From Glossina fuscipes (Eukaryota > Arthropoda > Insecta > Diptera > Glossinidae): 64,000 nucleotides of DNA. The translations under genes and the position numbers were made by a program. The stretch's first letter is position 1. Every line of letters begins with the position of its first letter. The stretch spans positions 34,604,302-34,668,301 of the forward strand of contig NW_023998415.1 in assembly GCF_014805625.2 (NCBI RefSeq), given 5' to 3'. The notes below the pieces were generated by a model. That model did no database searches. It worked only from the letters and a program-made list of their open reading frames with translations, and had not been told where the DNA came from. This document shows, in pieces, positions 1-14,579 of this stretch.

Positions 1-1064
1 CCCCCCCCCCCCCCCTCCCGTCAAACGAACACTGAGCTTGAACGCTCAAAGATACACTCTGCTCGCTGCAATTTTTTTAACAAAAAATTTTAATAGCCTT
101 CGTATGTTCACTAAATTACGTATACATATGTACACATCTATACTGCTCTATCTATATATACTATATACATATAACTTCCTTCTTTATGCAAAGATTTATG
201 TCTGACTTCCTGCCTGTCATCTCTTGCTGATACGCTTACAACATACCTAACGCAAAACGTTAAGTAGAAATTTTATATTTAACTTATGTCCTTATTAAGG
301 ATAACAGATCCAACTGAAAAATACGGCAATAAAATTTGGTAGAAACATGTAGGAGACAAGTTGAAAACTAGCACGGTTTGCTTACAAGCTCGACCACACC
401 AAACAGTAAAAAATTGTCGCATACACCTTATAAGATATATCAGTTTAAGGCCTGATTCAATATTTCCTAGCCCAGTGTAAAAATTATCTTCATCTTTCAA
501 CTGACATGACGAAACTTTGCTAGCAGCAAAAATTTGATTAGATTGCAAATCGACTCCTATTTGAAGACGGAAGGTGGACAAAGTGACTGTTGTTGTCTGG
601 TAATTAAAAGGACAAAATACCTCATCACCGATAATCAGTTTAAGATATATACGGTGCGAAGAGAAAATTGTTCGCCAGAGCTATAGATCGAGCTTCTGCC
701 GAAATAGTATGACTGACGGTGCCACATGATACATATGTTAAATGTGAAGCGATTACAGGTGGCAGGGCAATCGCTATCCATAGTGGGCTCTGCAGCTCTT
801 GGAGAAAGGAAATGCTAAAGTCGTTCGAGATCAAATTTCTCATCTCTGGTCGAAGTCGAGGCCAATCTGAAACTTTAATTCATCACGATACTCCGCCAAA
901 GATTTTTCTCCAGCAATCACGCAGGAGACATTCCCCACGCAGCCGGAAGGAAATGTGGAGAATGTCGTGCATTGGACAAAAGATGTGAGAGTAGCTTAAC
1001 ACGAGTATGGGCCTCGTGGGCCCGTGGACCTTACCTGGTTATTTAAGCTTGAATAGCTGAAACG

Positions 1065-1066
<2 letters not shown>

Positions 1067-1102
<36 letters not shown>
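1067..1102. repeat. (CT)18 microsatellite
   Basis: Uninterrupted CT dinucleotide run. Confidence 0.95.
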
Positions 1103-1107
<5 letters not shown>

Positions 1108-2260
1108 TCTGCTCTTTACTCTCGGCTACGATTAGTTCTTGGTACTGGTAATGTATCTAATCTAACCATAGGTCACCGCAAAAGGGACTTTACTCTCTTC
1201 CCTACCTGAAGCTGTTGACATGTTTGCCAGCAGACTATGTTGATATTGATCTCTGGGATTGAGCTAAAAATAAATTAACTATAAATATTTCAATTTTAAG
1301 ACCAATCTAGTCCATGGACTCAACGGTCTCCGTTACACTGCTTCTATTGCTTAGATAACTGCTTTAGAATGCCGGGGACGGTGTTATCATCTGCAAACTG
1401 ATACACTTCACCGATAATACACTAATGATAAACTTGACCAAATATTATTTTCATGTTTCGTGAACAATTTCCTCACACTATTGTATTCAGCTAAGTGTTT
1501 TCGAACAGTTTCTTCAACCTTGGTAGCATCCATGTCCAAGTTTTAAATCTTTCTCTCTATCGTGTTCCCCTTTTGATAATTAATTCGTATCAATGATAAT
1601 TTTCTCCTTATATACATCTCTCCATAAACATATTATGCACTATGAGAAGAAATTTAATTGAGTCAACGCAATGTCATGCACATATAAGCATCTTAGACAG
1701 GCTTGTTTATATTTTTGTAATATTAAAAGTGCACAAAACCTACTACCTACTTATCTACAGATGTATTCACGCTTTGATGATGCACAAGGGTGTACATAAT
1801 TTCATTTCTCTCCTCTTATTCAATTAAATTGGCGTGGACCGCTAAGCAAAATTAAGACATCACGTTTACGTCTATATACGCGCATTCAACTCTCTTAAAG
1901 TGCATACTTCAAAAAAAAAAAAAAGGAAAAAAAGAAGAAAAAGTCAAGTAAATATAATTACAGTTAGACAAACATAGAATATCTAAAAAGCTTCTTATTA
2001 AAAATTGTACCACGTTCTCATAGAGATTATGAAGCATAGTTGCACTTATATCAAGCGCAAACACCTACACATATATATATTTAGGTTGATATCAATTTAT
2101 ATTTTATGTTAAGCACTTGGATCTATTTACACGAGCAGGTGTGTATATATGTGCAGCTATCGTATTTGTTTTGATGTTTTAGACATTTATGAAATTTTTC
2201 TTCTCTGTACAATTATAATACGAAAGTTTTTATTAACACATTTTCACTATTCGCTCACTG

Positions 2261-2315
2261 ATTATTATTATTATTATTATTATGATTATTATTATGATTA
2301 TTATGATTATTATTA
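2261..2315. repeat. (ATT)n microsatellite with ATG interruptions
   Basis: ATT/TTA trinucleotide run broken by GATTAT units. Confidence 0.9.
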
Positions 2316-4149
2316 ATGAAAGGTGTGAATGAAAAAAAAAGAAAAAAAAAAAAAACTCTCTTATGCATGAATGATTGAAAGCAATTAATCGTTTAAAAAC
2401 TGATTGGATCGCAATGGTAAGGAAGTAATAAATATTTTATTAAATTCATTTGCGATGTTAAGACCGTTTTATGAAAATCAAACAAAATTGAGGAGCAACA
2501 GTTTAACGTTCATGGAGAAAATCAAGTAAATCATAAATATATATATATATATATATATATACAAATCAATAAATAAACAAAATAAACCTTAGTTAAAATA
2601 TTATTCTGGATTTAAATTCGAACAGGGAAACATTACTCGTGAAAAAGACTGTGATGTCAATAGTGCTGATTATAATTCGATTCAAATGTCGACTCGAATA
2701 TTTTCAACTTTTCAATTTCAATAACTGATCTACGAATAGAAAATGCGAATAAGATCGAATTTTTAGATGTATATATATATATATATATATATAGCGGGCG
2801 AAGGAGGTTCAGCGAAATTAAAACAAACAAAGCCTTAAATATTCCAGTTTAGTGAGTCGTCGCTTTGTGTGATTTAGCGCCGAAGCGATGTCAACGCTTG
2901 CCTTTGACTTGTCTGCGAATAGAAACAAAAAAAAAAAAAAAAAAAAAAGAAGAAATAAATACCTATAGCTTATCTTAATTGGTTTGCAATAACTCAAAGC
3001 TCAACAGAAATGTGATCATTGCCTTTTATACTCTAACTGTATATAAAAAACGTGCAGGGCAAGTATCACGTATTGCCGCGACATTACGTAAAGCATGACA
3101 AGCATAACGTAAGACATCATATCATGCCATTGCAACATATCCGCTCGCAGAGACTGAGTGAAAGAATCTATTGAGATACCAAATAGTATTTCGATAGGGG
3201 GTAGGGCCCTAGTCCTGTTACGCGACTTTCTGTGATATCTTAAGTTTACACTTTACTTCCGTTTGTATTGTGTAATGGAAGGTTTGCAAATTAAGAAAAT
3301 TTTTTTATCAACACATATACATGGCCTCGGGAGCTTTTCGTTCGTTACGGTCAATTTGCCAAGGTTGTTAACATAACGATATGTATACAATCGAATTTCC
3401 TTTAGTGTTACATCGTAATAGGAAAGCAACTTGAGAGAAATGGAAAAAATTGTACACATATTTATGTTTTGTTTCTTGATTTCCAGGGCAGCTTGCACAA
3501 TAACATAACATCATATACAGGTAAGATGAGTTGGAGAACGCAAGTAAAATTATCCATATCTGATAGGAGACTTTAGCGTGTGAGTCTTTAATATTCACAT
3601 TTCATTGTTCTTGATTGTGCGAAATGAACTTTTGATTGAATTGTTTCGTGAATAAGCAAATTTAACAACTTAAGTGAAGTGCACTATCTTCAATCACGCT
3701 TGTAAAGTTTGTATGCTGGCTTGCTAAGCCGGTCTATCGGTCGACATTAAGTAAAGCCTTCTACTTTGTAATCGATGTCAATCTGTTATGGCGCCGTTAA
3801 TGACGTTAATGACGTCGTCTTATGCCGATAAGCTGCTTAAATGATTAACTGAATGAATTATCTTTTCCTGAAAATAAAGTTTTATATATATTCCGCATGA
3901 GAAGAAGTAGATTAACACGGATTTGATTTAAACTTTTTCATAAAAAAAAAAAAAAAAAAAAATTATCACACGAAGCGAAAGGACTTACGAGTATGCATTG
4001 ATTATCGCATAGAGTTTACTTGTTCTTGAGAAGTCGTTTGACCATGCTTGTCTATCTGCCTGTTCTGCCAGACCTTTTTTTCGAAATCGTTCGTACTTTT
4101 CAAAATAGTAGCGAATGAGAAGCCTGTCCTATCTCTTGATTGCTTATCC

Positions 4150-4177
4150 ACAGATGACCACTGCAGTGGTCATCTGT
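4150..4177. repeat. 28-bp perfect palindrome
   Basis: ACAGATGACCACTG is followed directly by its exact reverse complement, CAGTGGTCATCTGT. There is no spacer. The centre is CTGCAG. It could form a cruciform or be a dimeric binding site or a transposon-end scar. No related copy was noticed elsewhere in the window. Confidence 0.9.
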
Positions 4178-5104
4178 TTCAAAAGCATTTGACAGATTAT
4201 CTATCGATCATTCTGTTTTGAGCTATAATAGTCCGCTCTGGTCAATGTCTTTCGCAAGTTCATTTTCTTTACTCTTCTCATTATGGAAAAGATTTGAATA
4301 CTTTTTCGACATGTTGAAGATTAAATGTCCTTTTTTTCTTCTCACCTGTTGTACAGTATTTAATTTGTTTGGCGATGACTTTTATTGCGTTGCTCCCTAC
4401 ATCGTAACACCGATTTATCATTTACGTTCTTGTAGCGGAGCAGAGTCAGGTTTACTATTGTATTGACGCCCTAAAAATATGCAGAAGTGTTAGCATTAAA
4501 TTTACTTTGACGACTACTTTGCTCGCTTTATGTTGTCCTTACTTACTGGTTTGCGTACGTTCACGCATCATCTATTTCTTTATAAACCTTACTAATAGCG
4601 AAAAAAAAAAAAAAAATGAAACCCGCCTCTGAACATGACCATGACATGAGGTTTATTATGCTTCAAGCTACAGTGTAACTATGGTGCCTCACTAGGCCAC
4701 ATGATCCTCTTACTTTGCAAATTACTGAAGTAAAGAAATAGTGAGCAAGAGTTTGGCAAAATCGGATTCAAACAATTTCTGATCTATTAAGGTCCTTTGT
4801 CAATTTTCGGACAGGAATGTTCATTAATTCGACCAATTTATGCTCGGTTTTCTATTTCAAGCGACTTAGAGTCGGTCTCAAATAGTAAAAATGAAACTTA
4901 CTTTAATTTACTTCTTCTACACTAGCAGTTGATACCTTGCATGCAGTCTATACGAATCACGAAGATCACTAAGTTCCGGGGTTAAGAACTGGCCAACTGT
5001 GACAAAAACGTTTAAATTGTTAATTATTGGGTTCTTGAATGTATTTTGATCACTTTACCATTTATTGAGAAAAATCACTTTAATCCATCACTTTGCATAA
5101 TTTT

Positions 5105-5985
5105 TTTCATCTTTCTGGCAACATGGCGATACCGTGTCGAAAGAACAATATTGGTTGGACAGTGATCCAATCATCGACCCATTTTCGCAATTTTTCGGCA
5201 TTTCAAAACCACGTCCTTTCCAAGCCATGCTGCATCAATCTGAGCAAGTGGTAATCACAAGGCGCTATACCTGAAGAGTGCGCTCGGTGTGGCAGAACTT
5301 CACATTCTCGTTGTAACAGTGTATCCTTGACATTTCTGGTAGCGTGTGGCCGAGTGTTATCATGCTAGAGGATGACTTTACGTGGTCTACGTCTTCAACA
5401 TGTTCAACTGACGTCGGTAGAGATCTGCGGAAACAGTTTTATTCGGTTTTAACAGCTGATTCCTTCATATGCACAGCAACACCTTCTGCCGATGAGTGTT
5501 CCGCTTCGGTGTCGAGTTGGATGGCTCTCCTTAATTAACCCGTGATTTTTTGGACTTGAGGTTCTTGTAGTAGATCCAGTTTTCATGCCAGTCAGAATAC
5601 GCCATAGAATACTTTTTTTTTCCCCTCCCATTAAACCTTTCTCAACATATGTAAACACTGCTAAGCTGTTCGAAAATTCGTTGAGGTTAGGTGTTCCTCC
5701 CGTAAGTCCCGCAACTCATTGTCTTCGAAATTGTTTGATCCTCCAGGCGGTTTTTTGTCATTGACCGCCTTTAAAGCCTGGCGTCGAAAATCGACAATTC
5801 GAATATGACGCAGCAGCATCACCATAAATTTCTAAAAGCGCTTCATGGACTTCGACATTAGATAGCTTCAGATCAAACCACAAAAGCAATAAATATCGAA
5901 AAAGTAAATTCCGAGCGCTCCATGATTGGGGACTATATACACTGAATAGTTCAATAATACTAAATGAAAAACAGCTATATTTTTA
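5105..5985 (-). mobile_element. Decayed mariner transposon, copy 1
   Basis: Read on the minus strand, the segment retains pieces of a mariner (Tc1/mariner superfamily) transposase in order. These are a start MERSEFTFS at 5923, an HTH part with IYGDAAASYS, and RILTG...TGS near 5580 where intact copies carry the catalytic TGDEKW. Then come KNHGLIKESHPTRHRSGTLI and QLLKPNKTVSADLYRRQL, then a degraded PHRAHSSGIAPCDYHLL (the PYSPDLAPSDYHLF region) and the C-terminal part. Frameshifts and stops are many, so it is dead. Terminal repeats were not resolved, and the boundaries are approximate. It shares stretches with 54440-55075. Confidence 0.75.
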
Positions 5986-7813
5986 AATATACAAAGAAAT
6001 GTCAAAATGCTCGATTTTAAGCCTTGTGTACATTGATACTTTGCATTCTTTATCATTTTCGCCAATAGATGTCGCTGATCAAAATACATGCAGCAGTAAA
6101 ACACATCTCAATCGATGTCCAAGTATAAGAGAACTTACGTTTAAATACTTTACATATTTTGTTGTTGTTTTGTTTCATTCATTTGATTTGCTAACCAAAT
6201 TTCAAAATCCAGTTACTATGCAAACACTGCTTACGGGTTAAAAAATTGTTGACTGAATTGTTGGTCAAAGTGTTTCTTCCATTATTGTGCATTTTGCTAA
6301 AATGTTATAGAGAAGAGTTTTCATCTCGATAATTAAACGACCAGCTGGGCTATGCCATATATATAATATGCTATATCCATTTATATAGTTGACGAGTTAT
6401 TCGATGCGCATTTCTATGTTTCTATGCAAATATATGACAAATTTAATATACCTGCTGTGTTGCAGGGCAATAAATCACCAGGGCAACAAAAATGAAAAGA
6501 ATAAGAGAGGAAATTTTATTGCTGATACGGAAGCTCCAATTACTATGCAAAAAGGCAAAAGCAGATGCACAAATAATTTCCCATACCTTTAATGGTGACA
6601 GTCTTTTGCTGATGTCTTGACTTTAACTTGCTGTTGTCATTGTTACCGGCAACAAGCATCAACTGCAGTCCCAGTAATGACGCCAACAGAAATGTCACTG
6701 GCACGCTAAATGGAAGATGACATAATGTTAGCTGACATTTGATGAAGAATTGCGCGATAGTTGACGTTAGATGCAAAGATAATCAAAAGACGAAGCTTCT
6801 GCTAACTCACTGCGTAGAAGGTCAACAAAACACAAAACAGATAAATTGCATATAATTTATGTTTTTACTCGCTTTTTCTAAACATATATATTTATGTGGT
6901 TGTGCTTGTGCTTGTAAATTATGTCGCTGTAAAATGCAGGAATGATAAATAAAACGAGAAAATAGATAGAAAATTAAAGAATAATATATTAATTATTTTA
7001 AATTATATATGAAATTTTATTTGTGTATGTGTATGCGTGTGAATGTTTATGCATTTATTTATTTATTATATTATTTGTGAATGCGTTACTAATGCGTGGA
7101 TGGGTGGGAGAAAATTTAATATGATGACAGATCGACATCGGTAGCATTGCCTCTTAATGTAAAGATTCTTGGCTAACTCGATTTAGAAAATTTTCAATTA
7201 TGCGAAGCTATACAAAAGCATTGTTTGGCATACATATGCATTGTATACGGCATTAGTATTATTACTTATACGAGAACAATGCATTTATTATTACATGTGC
7301 AGTTCTCAGATAAGTAGATATCCATGTAAACGTCCACGAGTGCACAAACGCCTGCAGGCAGGGTACAAGACATCAAGAGATTTGTCTAAGAAACATTTTC
7401 AAATCTCAGCATACGCCAGTTATGAATTAACTGAGGTTTCCATGGATGGAAAATTATTCCTATATATTATATGAATACAATTTCAGATCTCGTTTATCCA
7501 TCCTGCACTCAGAGAACGCCAGTTGATAAATTGTGCGTAAGCCAAACGCATGTTAGATTTATTCATAAGATGCATTATGCATTTCCGTAAATAATACGTG
7601 CGGCTAACTTGTTATGAATGACTAACTCTATGCACAGCTCCACGTCTCATATATTCACTTAAATGTTTTCAAAATTCAAGGATTATTTCGTTTTACGTTC
7701 AACGATGCTAATGCAAGACGTGGTTATTACATATATATTTTAAATGAATATTATTTTTCATCATCTACACTAAAGGCAAATGAAAAGTTGAAAGAAAAGA
7801 GTTTTCTTTCTTT

Positions 7814-7850
<37 letters not shown>

Positions 7851-10498
7851 ACGAAAACTTTTCAGTAAAAACAGTCAGCCATTGTCAAATTTTGATTGCA
7901 ATAAAGTTTTCTTCGCTCGACATTGGACAAGAGTTGAGCAAATAAAGATATTGTTAAGCTTATTTACTATATGTTACTATTTTTGTTGCTTATGAAATTT
8001 GCTAAACGATTATAGAGCATTGAAATATGAAACGAAAATCTCGTAATTTATTTATATGGATTCTTGATCAGTAGCTAAGAAGTGGTATCGATGTTTAAGT
8101 GTGTATGCTAAAAACATAATAACGATTGCGATTGCGATTCCAATTCTCTACGCAGAGCGATAACCTTGAAGAAAGACGTTCTAAATTTAACAAACGAACG
8201 GATGAAAACATTTTCGCTGTCCATTGCCAAACTAGGCAGCCAGTTGTGATGGCGAAACAGTCAAAATATCATATCTCCACGATGATGCGGATCAATTATT
8301 TCAACTAGGAAGACATGGGCGCGTGGAGGGTAACATTCATCCATACAGCACCTGAGCAAAACAGATATCTTTATAATTTTGCCACATGATATGACTATTG
8401 AACACTAGCCCTCTATTGGTCGATAGACAAAAGAGTTAAAAAATTTTGATTTTTAAAGTTCGATGTCCGAACAACTCCGACGTCCTCACATTGATACGAT
8501 GTGAATTTGATTACTTTCTGTTCATGGCGGTGGTTGCATTTCCGCAAATATCTTTTACGTTTGCGATTTGAAAATGCACCTAAGCTTTCTTGATAGTGTG
8601 CATCTTCAAAGGTCTTTTGCTGGCATGTGTCAGATTTGCTTTTGGTTAATTGCCAACGTCTACCACGAGAGGAGGTCTATTCGAATTCTGTGGTATTTTT
8701 AAAAACTTTTTATTTATTAAGAGAGCATCTAAAATTGGAAAATTCTATGCGTTAATCGCTTTCTGAATACAGAAATACTTAATCGGCGAAATAGTCCCTA
8801 CGTGCATTACTCAATTTCAAGTTCAACCTTGTCTTCTGTGCCATTTGCAATGTCCTTCGAGTTTGCGGTCAAGTCTTTAGATCCTATTGCGCGGACATCG
8901 ATCAAATTCGTTGCTTTCATTGTTAATTATTTCAGTAACAAATTCACGTACATATCTGTATATATTGATTTGAATCAGAATTATCTAACAATCTCAAATC
9001 TGCACTCTCCTCTCCACCATTCATTCATTTGACTTCATGAGTGTGATTTGATTGCTTGCCTTGTTCTCAAGTATCGCTCTGATGCAGACATCGGAAATAC
9101 TTAGGCAAAAAACGCTCAAAAAAAAAGGGTAATTTTCAGAAAAATAAAGTACATTGAGAAGGTCCACTCTTTTTTAGAAATGCATATATACATATATAAA
9201 TTTACATATATATGTAAACAGAAGTGGAAATTAATTTACTGAGTGTAACGACGGAAAAAATCCATATATTAAAATAATAATATTTTACGTATAATTGTAT
9301 GTGTATATATAATAATTACAAATAGTTAATTAATTAATAAAACTGAACGAATAATAATTGGATGTAAAATTTGAAGGTATATGTCATCTTGCATAACAAC
9401 GGGGATGAATGCCAACTTGTTGATGGTAGAAAACATTTAAAGGACAAACTTGTGTTGAATCGAACTCTGGAATAATATTGCATTTTATTTTATGATGAAA
9501 TGCCTTTTGATTTTTTGACAATTGAATTTGTTACAAGCTCTTCGCTATATGCACCTGAGCAATTTGAACGAAAGAGTTCTTCTGGTTGTTCGCCTGTCTG
9601 CCTTTACGCCTTCACGCGTGTATTGAAATTCCTCAACTCAAAGCAATCAAAACTTTTTTGAAGTTATATAGATAGCACTTACTCCCATTAGTCCGAAGTA
9701 GCAACAGCGTAAATATTGCAATAAGATGTTGATATGCAGTTGGGAGAAAAAAAAAAAAAAACCCATTTATAAAACTCCACTTTTCCCCACTATTAAATCT
9801 TTCTTAATAAATCTTGGTCATCCGTTTATTTATATAAATCAATGTAGACGATGAGAATTATGGTTACATAAATATAATCCTTGTTAATCTGTTTCGCTAT
9901 GGTATATAAACTAAAGAAAACGTTTAGGGAAATTCTAGTATGCAAGAAAACTGAACTGCAATATCCACTAGGCACAAATCCTCAACGATGTCGGAAGTAT
10001 GAAGATATTATTCCCTTGTGTGTATATTGAGCACATTACCCAATTAGTTCTTAGGATGATATATAAATATAGGATGAATATTGACGTTTCCCTATGATCT
10101 TTAGATAGCATCAACTATTATATGTAAGATGCCAAGAATTCGTGACATTCCAAGCATTTACTTTACAAGTTACAGGCGTTTAAGTGACGCTACACTTGAA
10201 ATTCAGATTTTTTCATTGTTGCACGAAAATAAGACTTGCGTAATAGAGAATAGAGAAAATATTGAAGAAAAGGTCTTAGAAAAGCTATTCGATGATGAGT
10301 TTACGTAAACTATTCAAAAACATAGTCGGACGGAGAATGTTATCGCATTGAGCATAAGCAATGGCAATACGATTTAAAGGAGAGATGGACGCGACTTCTG
10401 ATTATCAGTGAGCTGACAGCGATAATATCAATTATTCACTACCGATCAGAGATTCAGCACAAATATCCTTCAAACTACGCTTTCTAAAAATTGCACAC
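5986..10498. other. AT-rich DNA without recognised genes
   Basis: Short AT microsatellites and a long poly(T) run (7816-7845). Open frames are under 80 codons and have no recognisable motif. Confidence 0.5.
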
Positions 10499-10700
10499 TT
10501 TTTTATACCCATCACCGAAAAATGAAGGGTATATTCATTCTGTCAAAACGTTTGCAACGCCCGGGAGGTATATATATATATATTCTTAATCAGCATCAAA
10601 TTCAAAGTCGATTTAAACATGTTCGTTTTTCCGTCGGTAAATTCCGTACGGCAACAACAATTACTCTTACAGGAATTTCCATAAATAGTTTATTGTCGTA
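10499..10700 (+). mobile_element. TIR element, 5' end copy
   Basis: Begins TTTTTTATACCCATCACCG, then AAGGGTATATTCATTCTGTC, TTTGCAACGCCC and, after a (TA)n, TTCTTAATCAGCATCAAATT. These modules recur in the same order at 17935, 28973 and 30790. No matching 3' terminus was found, so this is a 5' fragment. The end is approximate. Confidence 0.55.
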
Positions 10701-11280
10701 AGAGTGGAAGCTTTACTCGTAACCATGATAAGTCATCGATTGAAACCGATGTTAATCAGAAGGACTCTCGCGCTGAACGTACCTTTGTATGAGCATATGT
10801 ATATATGTATATGTATATATGTTTATATGTATGTATGTATGGATAAAATTTTTTCTTTGAAGTAGTGGTGGCACGCTATCCAGTAGTAGCCGTACAGCAA
10901 ACTATATATATATATATATATATGTATATGTGTATTCAATTTTATATTTATATGCGTATTTTAATGTATGTATAGCTGTGTATTCAATTGTAACTTTCAA
11001 ACCTGAAGACTTCCCACCAGCAATGATGCTTTGGATTAGAATGTTTTAAAACTTTATTCTGCTCGAAGTTTGATGTCCGCATCATAAAGTCCTACATTAT
11101 ATACCACCAAGTGCTATGGTAACGTGTCAGAAAATTACAAATGATATTATGTTAGTTTTATGACAAGTATGTAAAACTTTTTGCCTAAAAATGTCTAAAA
11201 TCATAGTTAAGTTACCACAAAACAGTAAATGCGGATATCCGTCAACATACCCACACATATGTATGAACTGCTAAAAAAAA

Positions 11281-11320
<40 letters not shown>

Positions 11321-13296
11321 TATAGTTTATGAGAGAAAACCAATTACATTAAGTTAAAAAATATAAAATAACCTTAAAACGTACATACATACATACATGT
11401 ATGTATATTTATATATATTATAAAATAAAACAAAAAAATGAAGATATGGTGAACTACAGTTAACAATATGATGACTTTTATAACACTTTCTATAAAAACG
11501 TTCAATATATGTAAACGTTCAACTGTCACAAGCATAAGTAGGATAGCCACAGGGGACATAGCAAATAAGCAAGAAACAAAACAAAACTTAGATAACGATT
11601 AAAGTAAAGTACCGGAAGTTCTTAGAAATGTCAAACAATTTGTTTTTCCTTTTATTTACTTATTTTTATTTTGTTTTTATTTTTGTTTTTATTTTTGTTT
11701 GTTTTTACTTCTTTTTCTCTCTTTTCCAAGCACTTCTGGGACGAGAAACTAAAAACTTTTCATAATTTCTTTAACAGCAATAATAAAAATCTTTTTGTAA
11801 TTTTTGTTTTTGTTTTTTTTTTTTTTGTTTTTTTTTTTTTTGTCTTTCATCTTTTGACATATAATGAATTGAAGATAACACTAATGGTGCTGTTTTGAAT
11901 GCCGTTTCAAATGTTGCTTTTCTGATGTGAAATAAACAACAAACCTTGCCTTAAAAAAACAAGTAGTTTACATTGATTCATGTGATCTATGAACTCTGAA
12001 CGAATGAACTAAAGATACTTTCGTCCTTTTCAATACCGTATTATTTTAAAAAAAAGCATCACAACTTTTAAAACAAATGCCATATATTGATTGAATAATA
12101 CTGTATGCTTTCACAATATTTTTTTTTTTTTTTTTTTTTTTTTGAGATAAGTGGATTGTGATTTATGCGTAAAGCAGTTCTTCTTTTGTGTTACACATAA
12201 GACTTAGCCCCCGAACGTCTCAGAGTTCTTGTAATTCTGTCAGCAAAAAATCTGAATTCGGAACATCGAAAATCTCAAAGGAGCGCTCACCCTCGCGTAT
12301 GTGACCATACAAATGCATTATTGCATATCGACATATAAGTACATTGATATCGATATGCACATGTATCTTTACATATTGCTATTAAGCTAATACAATATAA
12401 CCAAAACATTATTTTATGTTTGGCCATTGTTCTGGTTTTCGACTTTAAATCTCTAATGGTGCATTTTACCGTTACACATATGCACGTATCATGAGACGAG
12501 ACAAATGCATACAAAGGACTGTATTACGCTTGTAAATACTGTACACACACTGTATATATAATATATATATATATATATATAGATGTGTATATTGCTATAT
12601 CCATTATGCTAAATAAAAGGAGAGACATAAAACCTAATTGAAAAGTCATCAACATTTATGCTTCTTCACATATATAAATGTATATAAATATATCTATATA
12701 TTTGTATATATTTATATTTGCGTGTGTCTGCTTGTCTGTATATATGTATATGTTTGTGCAAGGCAATATTATTCATTAAAACACAAGCAGAGAGAATGCC
12801 AGCGGTATGGCATCAGGCGAGCACACAACCAAATATCTAAACCACACTGAATAGTAACAGTGTTGTCGCCGTGATGCAAAAGCAAACATTATTATATGGC
12901 CTTTTATGCCTTTCAAGCTGCTCAGAATCACATCCAACTTACATTCATAGATATGTGAAAGAATTCTCTTTACTTTAGCCTGCTTGTCGATAAATAGAAT
13001 TGCAAGCAAGCATACCGAATAGAATATGTTTGAATGTAAAATTATTGACACCCGCACACCGGTATATATAAACGTGTAAATATATTACAATTTCATGTTG
13101 GTGCACTTAGCGAAATTGTCATAAAGTGAAAGTTAAATTAAAAATTTTCAAAAATGTTTTTTTTTCTTCTTAATTTTTATTTTTTAAAGTTCCAGAATAT
13201 AAAGCAATACCTCAATACTAATGCGTCTAATTAAATTCCTTATCTATTTTCGGTATAACATATTAAAGACGAATATTTATTAACATGTAAAACCAG

Positions 13297-13458
13297 ATTT
13301 CCTGAACGGAATCTACGAAACCAAAATTGCACATAATTGGCTGTTACAGTATCGGAACCATAAACACCATTCACAATTTTACCCGCCTGGCTTGCATTTT
13401 CGCCTTTGTCAAAGAAAAACTGTAAAATGTACCGAATTTTCTCTTTGTTCACTTCCAT
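13297..13458 (-). mobile_element. Mariner transposase N-terminal fragment
   Basis: The minus-strand frame starts at Met 13458 with MEVNKEKIRYILQFFFDKGE, continues through the paired-like HTH (NASQAGKIVNGVYG) and YVQFWFRRFRSGN, then loses homology. This is the first 54 residues of a mariner-type transposase; full proteins are about 340-350 residues, so the catalytic DDD core is missing. The open frame extends upstream to 13680, probably over the old element's 5' leader. It is a different lineage from copy 1, with a different N-terminus. Confidence 0.8.
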
Positions 13459-14579
13459 CTTTAACACGCTGTAACTCACAACTGAATGCACCAAACAAAA
13501 AACAGCAAAAGGATTTTTTTTACTGCGAAATGTCACCTTTCCAACGAGCATAAATCTGAAATTGTTTGATCGATACTTTACGAGAAATCGATCAGTGCAG
13601 CCATGTACCGAAAAAATAATGGATTTCTTTTTCCCCAAACTAATATATAATAATATACTAATATTGTGTAATACATGCATATGTCAATTGATCGTATTAC
13701 ACCAATTCTCACTGCAAAATATTGAACAGTAGACTGTGTAAGCGTGTATCACGTCTAAGAACCTTTATAGGGAAGGGTTCTCAAAATATGATCGCATACC
13801 ATCGAAATGTTCCACATTTCTGTGTTGTTTTTGTCCCGAGTAATATTAACAACGAGAATATTTCTCGTAAAATGACGTCTTCAACATACAATATTTAAGG
13901 ACATATTTGGCATATAAAAGAGGATAGAGATCGTCAGAATGGTTCGATACAATTAGCTTTCACTAGCGTAAAAATATCTCATAACATATTGAACAATAGT
14001 TTATCGCCAGGCGGACGTACAGACATGCTTTGGGAGTAACGGCACTGCAGACAATTTTTTTAAGATCATTTTTCATTCTTTTGTTCAGTGAATAGATGCT
14101 TGAATCTCTCTAAAATATATGGAGAAATTTCGTTAATTGGGCGAAATTTTTTGGTTTCAAATTTTGAACTCTACCGCAACGCTCTCCAGAAAGTCTGCAT
14201 CCATTGACTAAATCACCGTTAGTAAGTTTCAGCGTAATTCCTTTCGTCTTGATTGATTTTCAAATCCGCTAACGGCTGTTTTAAGAAAGTGCTTATATTC
14301 CTTTAAGAGGATTTCAAAAAAAAAAAAAAAAACACTTTAGCGTTAGGTTTACCGAGACGACTTTTGAAGCGATATGTGGCTGACTGGTCAAAAAGTATTT
14401 TTTTTACTTTCTTTTCATTAACGCAGAGAGCTATTGCTTAAAGCTATTTGCTTAAAGGGCCTTGATAGAATTATGGATCTCCTAATTTTTTTTTTTCTCA
14501 TCTTGTAACATGAACCGCTCGACTTCATCGTTAACAGAAATCCCAAAAGTGGCAGACTCTAGTATTAAACTTTCAAAGA

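Larger units (their letters stand above)
1..5080. other. Intergenic or upstream DNA without recognised genes
   Basis: The window opens with a poly(C) run (1-15). The stretch has (CT)18 at 1067-1102, (ATT)n at 2261-2315, (TA)n runs near 2540 and 2770, several poly(A) tracts and the palindrome at 4150-4177. Open frames here are short and on both strands. A slightly GC-richer patch at about 719-1020 has an 89-codon frame that I do not recognise. Confidence 0.5.

Noticed and set aside
719..988. 89-codon plus-strand frame in a GC-richer patch
   Set aside because: No recognisable domain, no flanking splice sites, and an overlapping minus-strand frame of similar quality. Possibly a repeat fragment.
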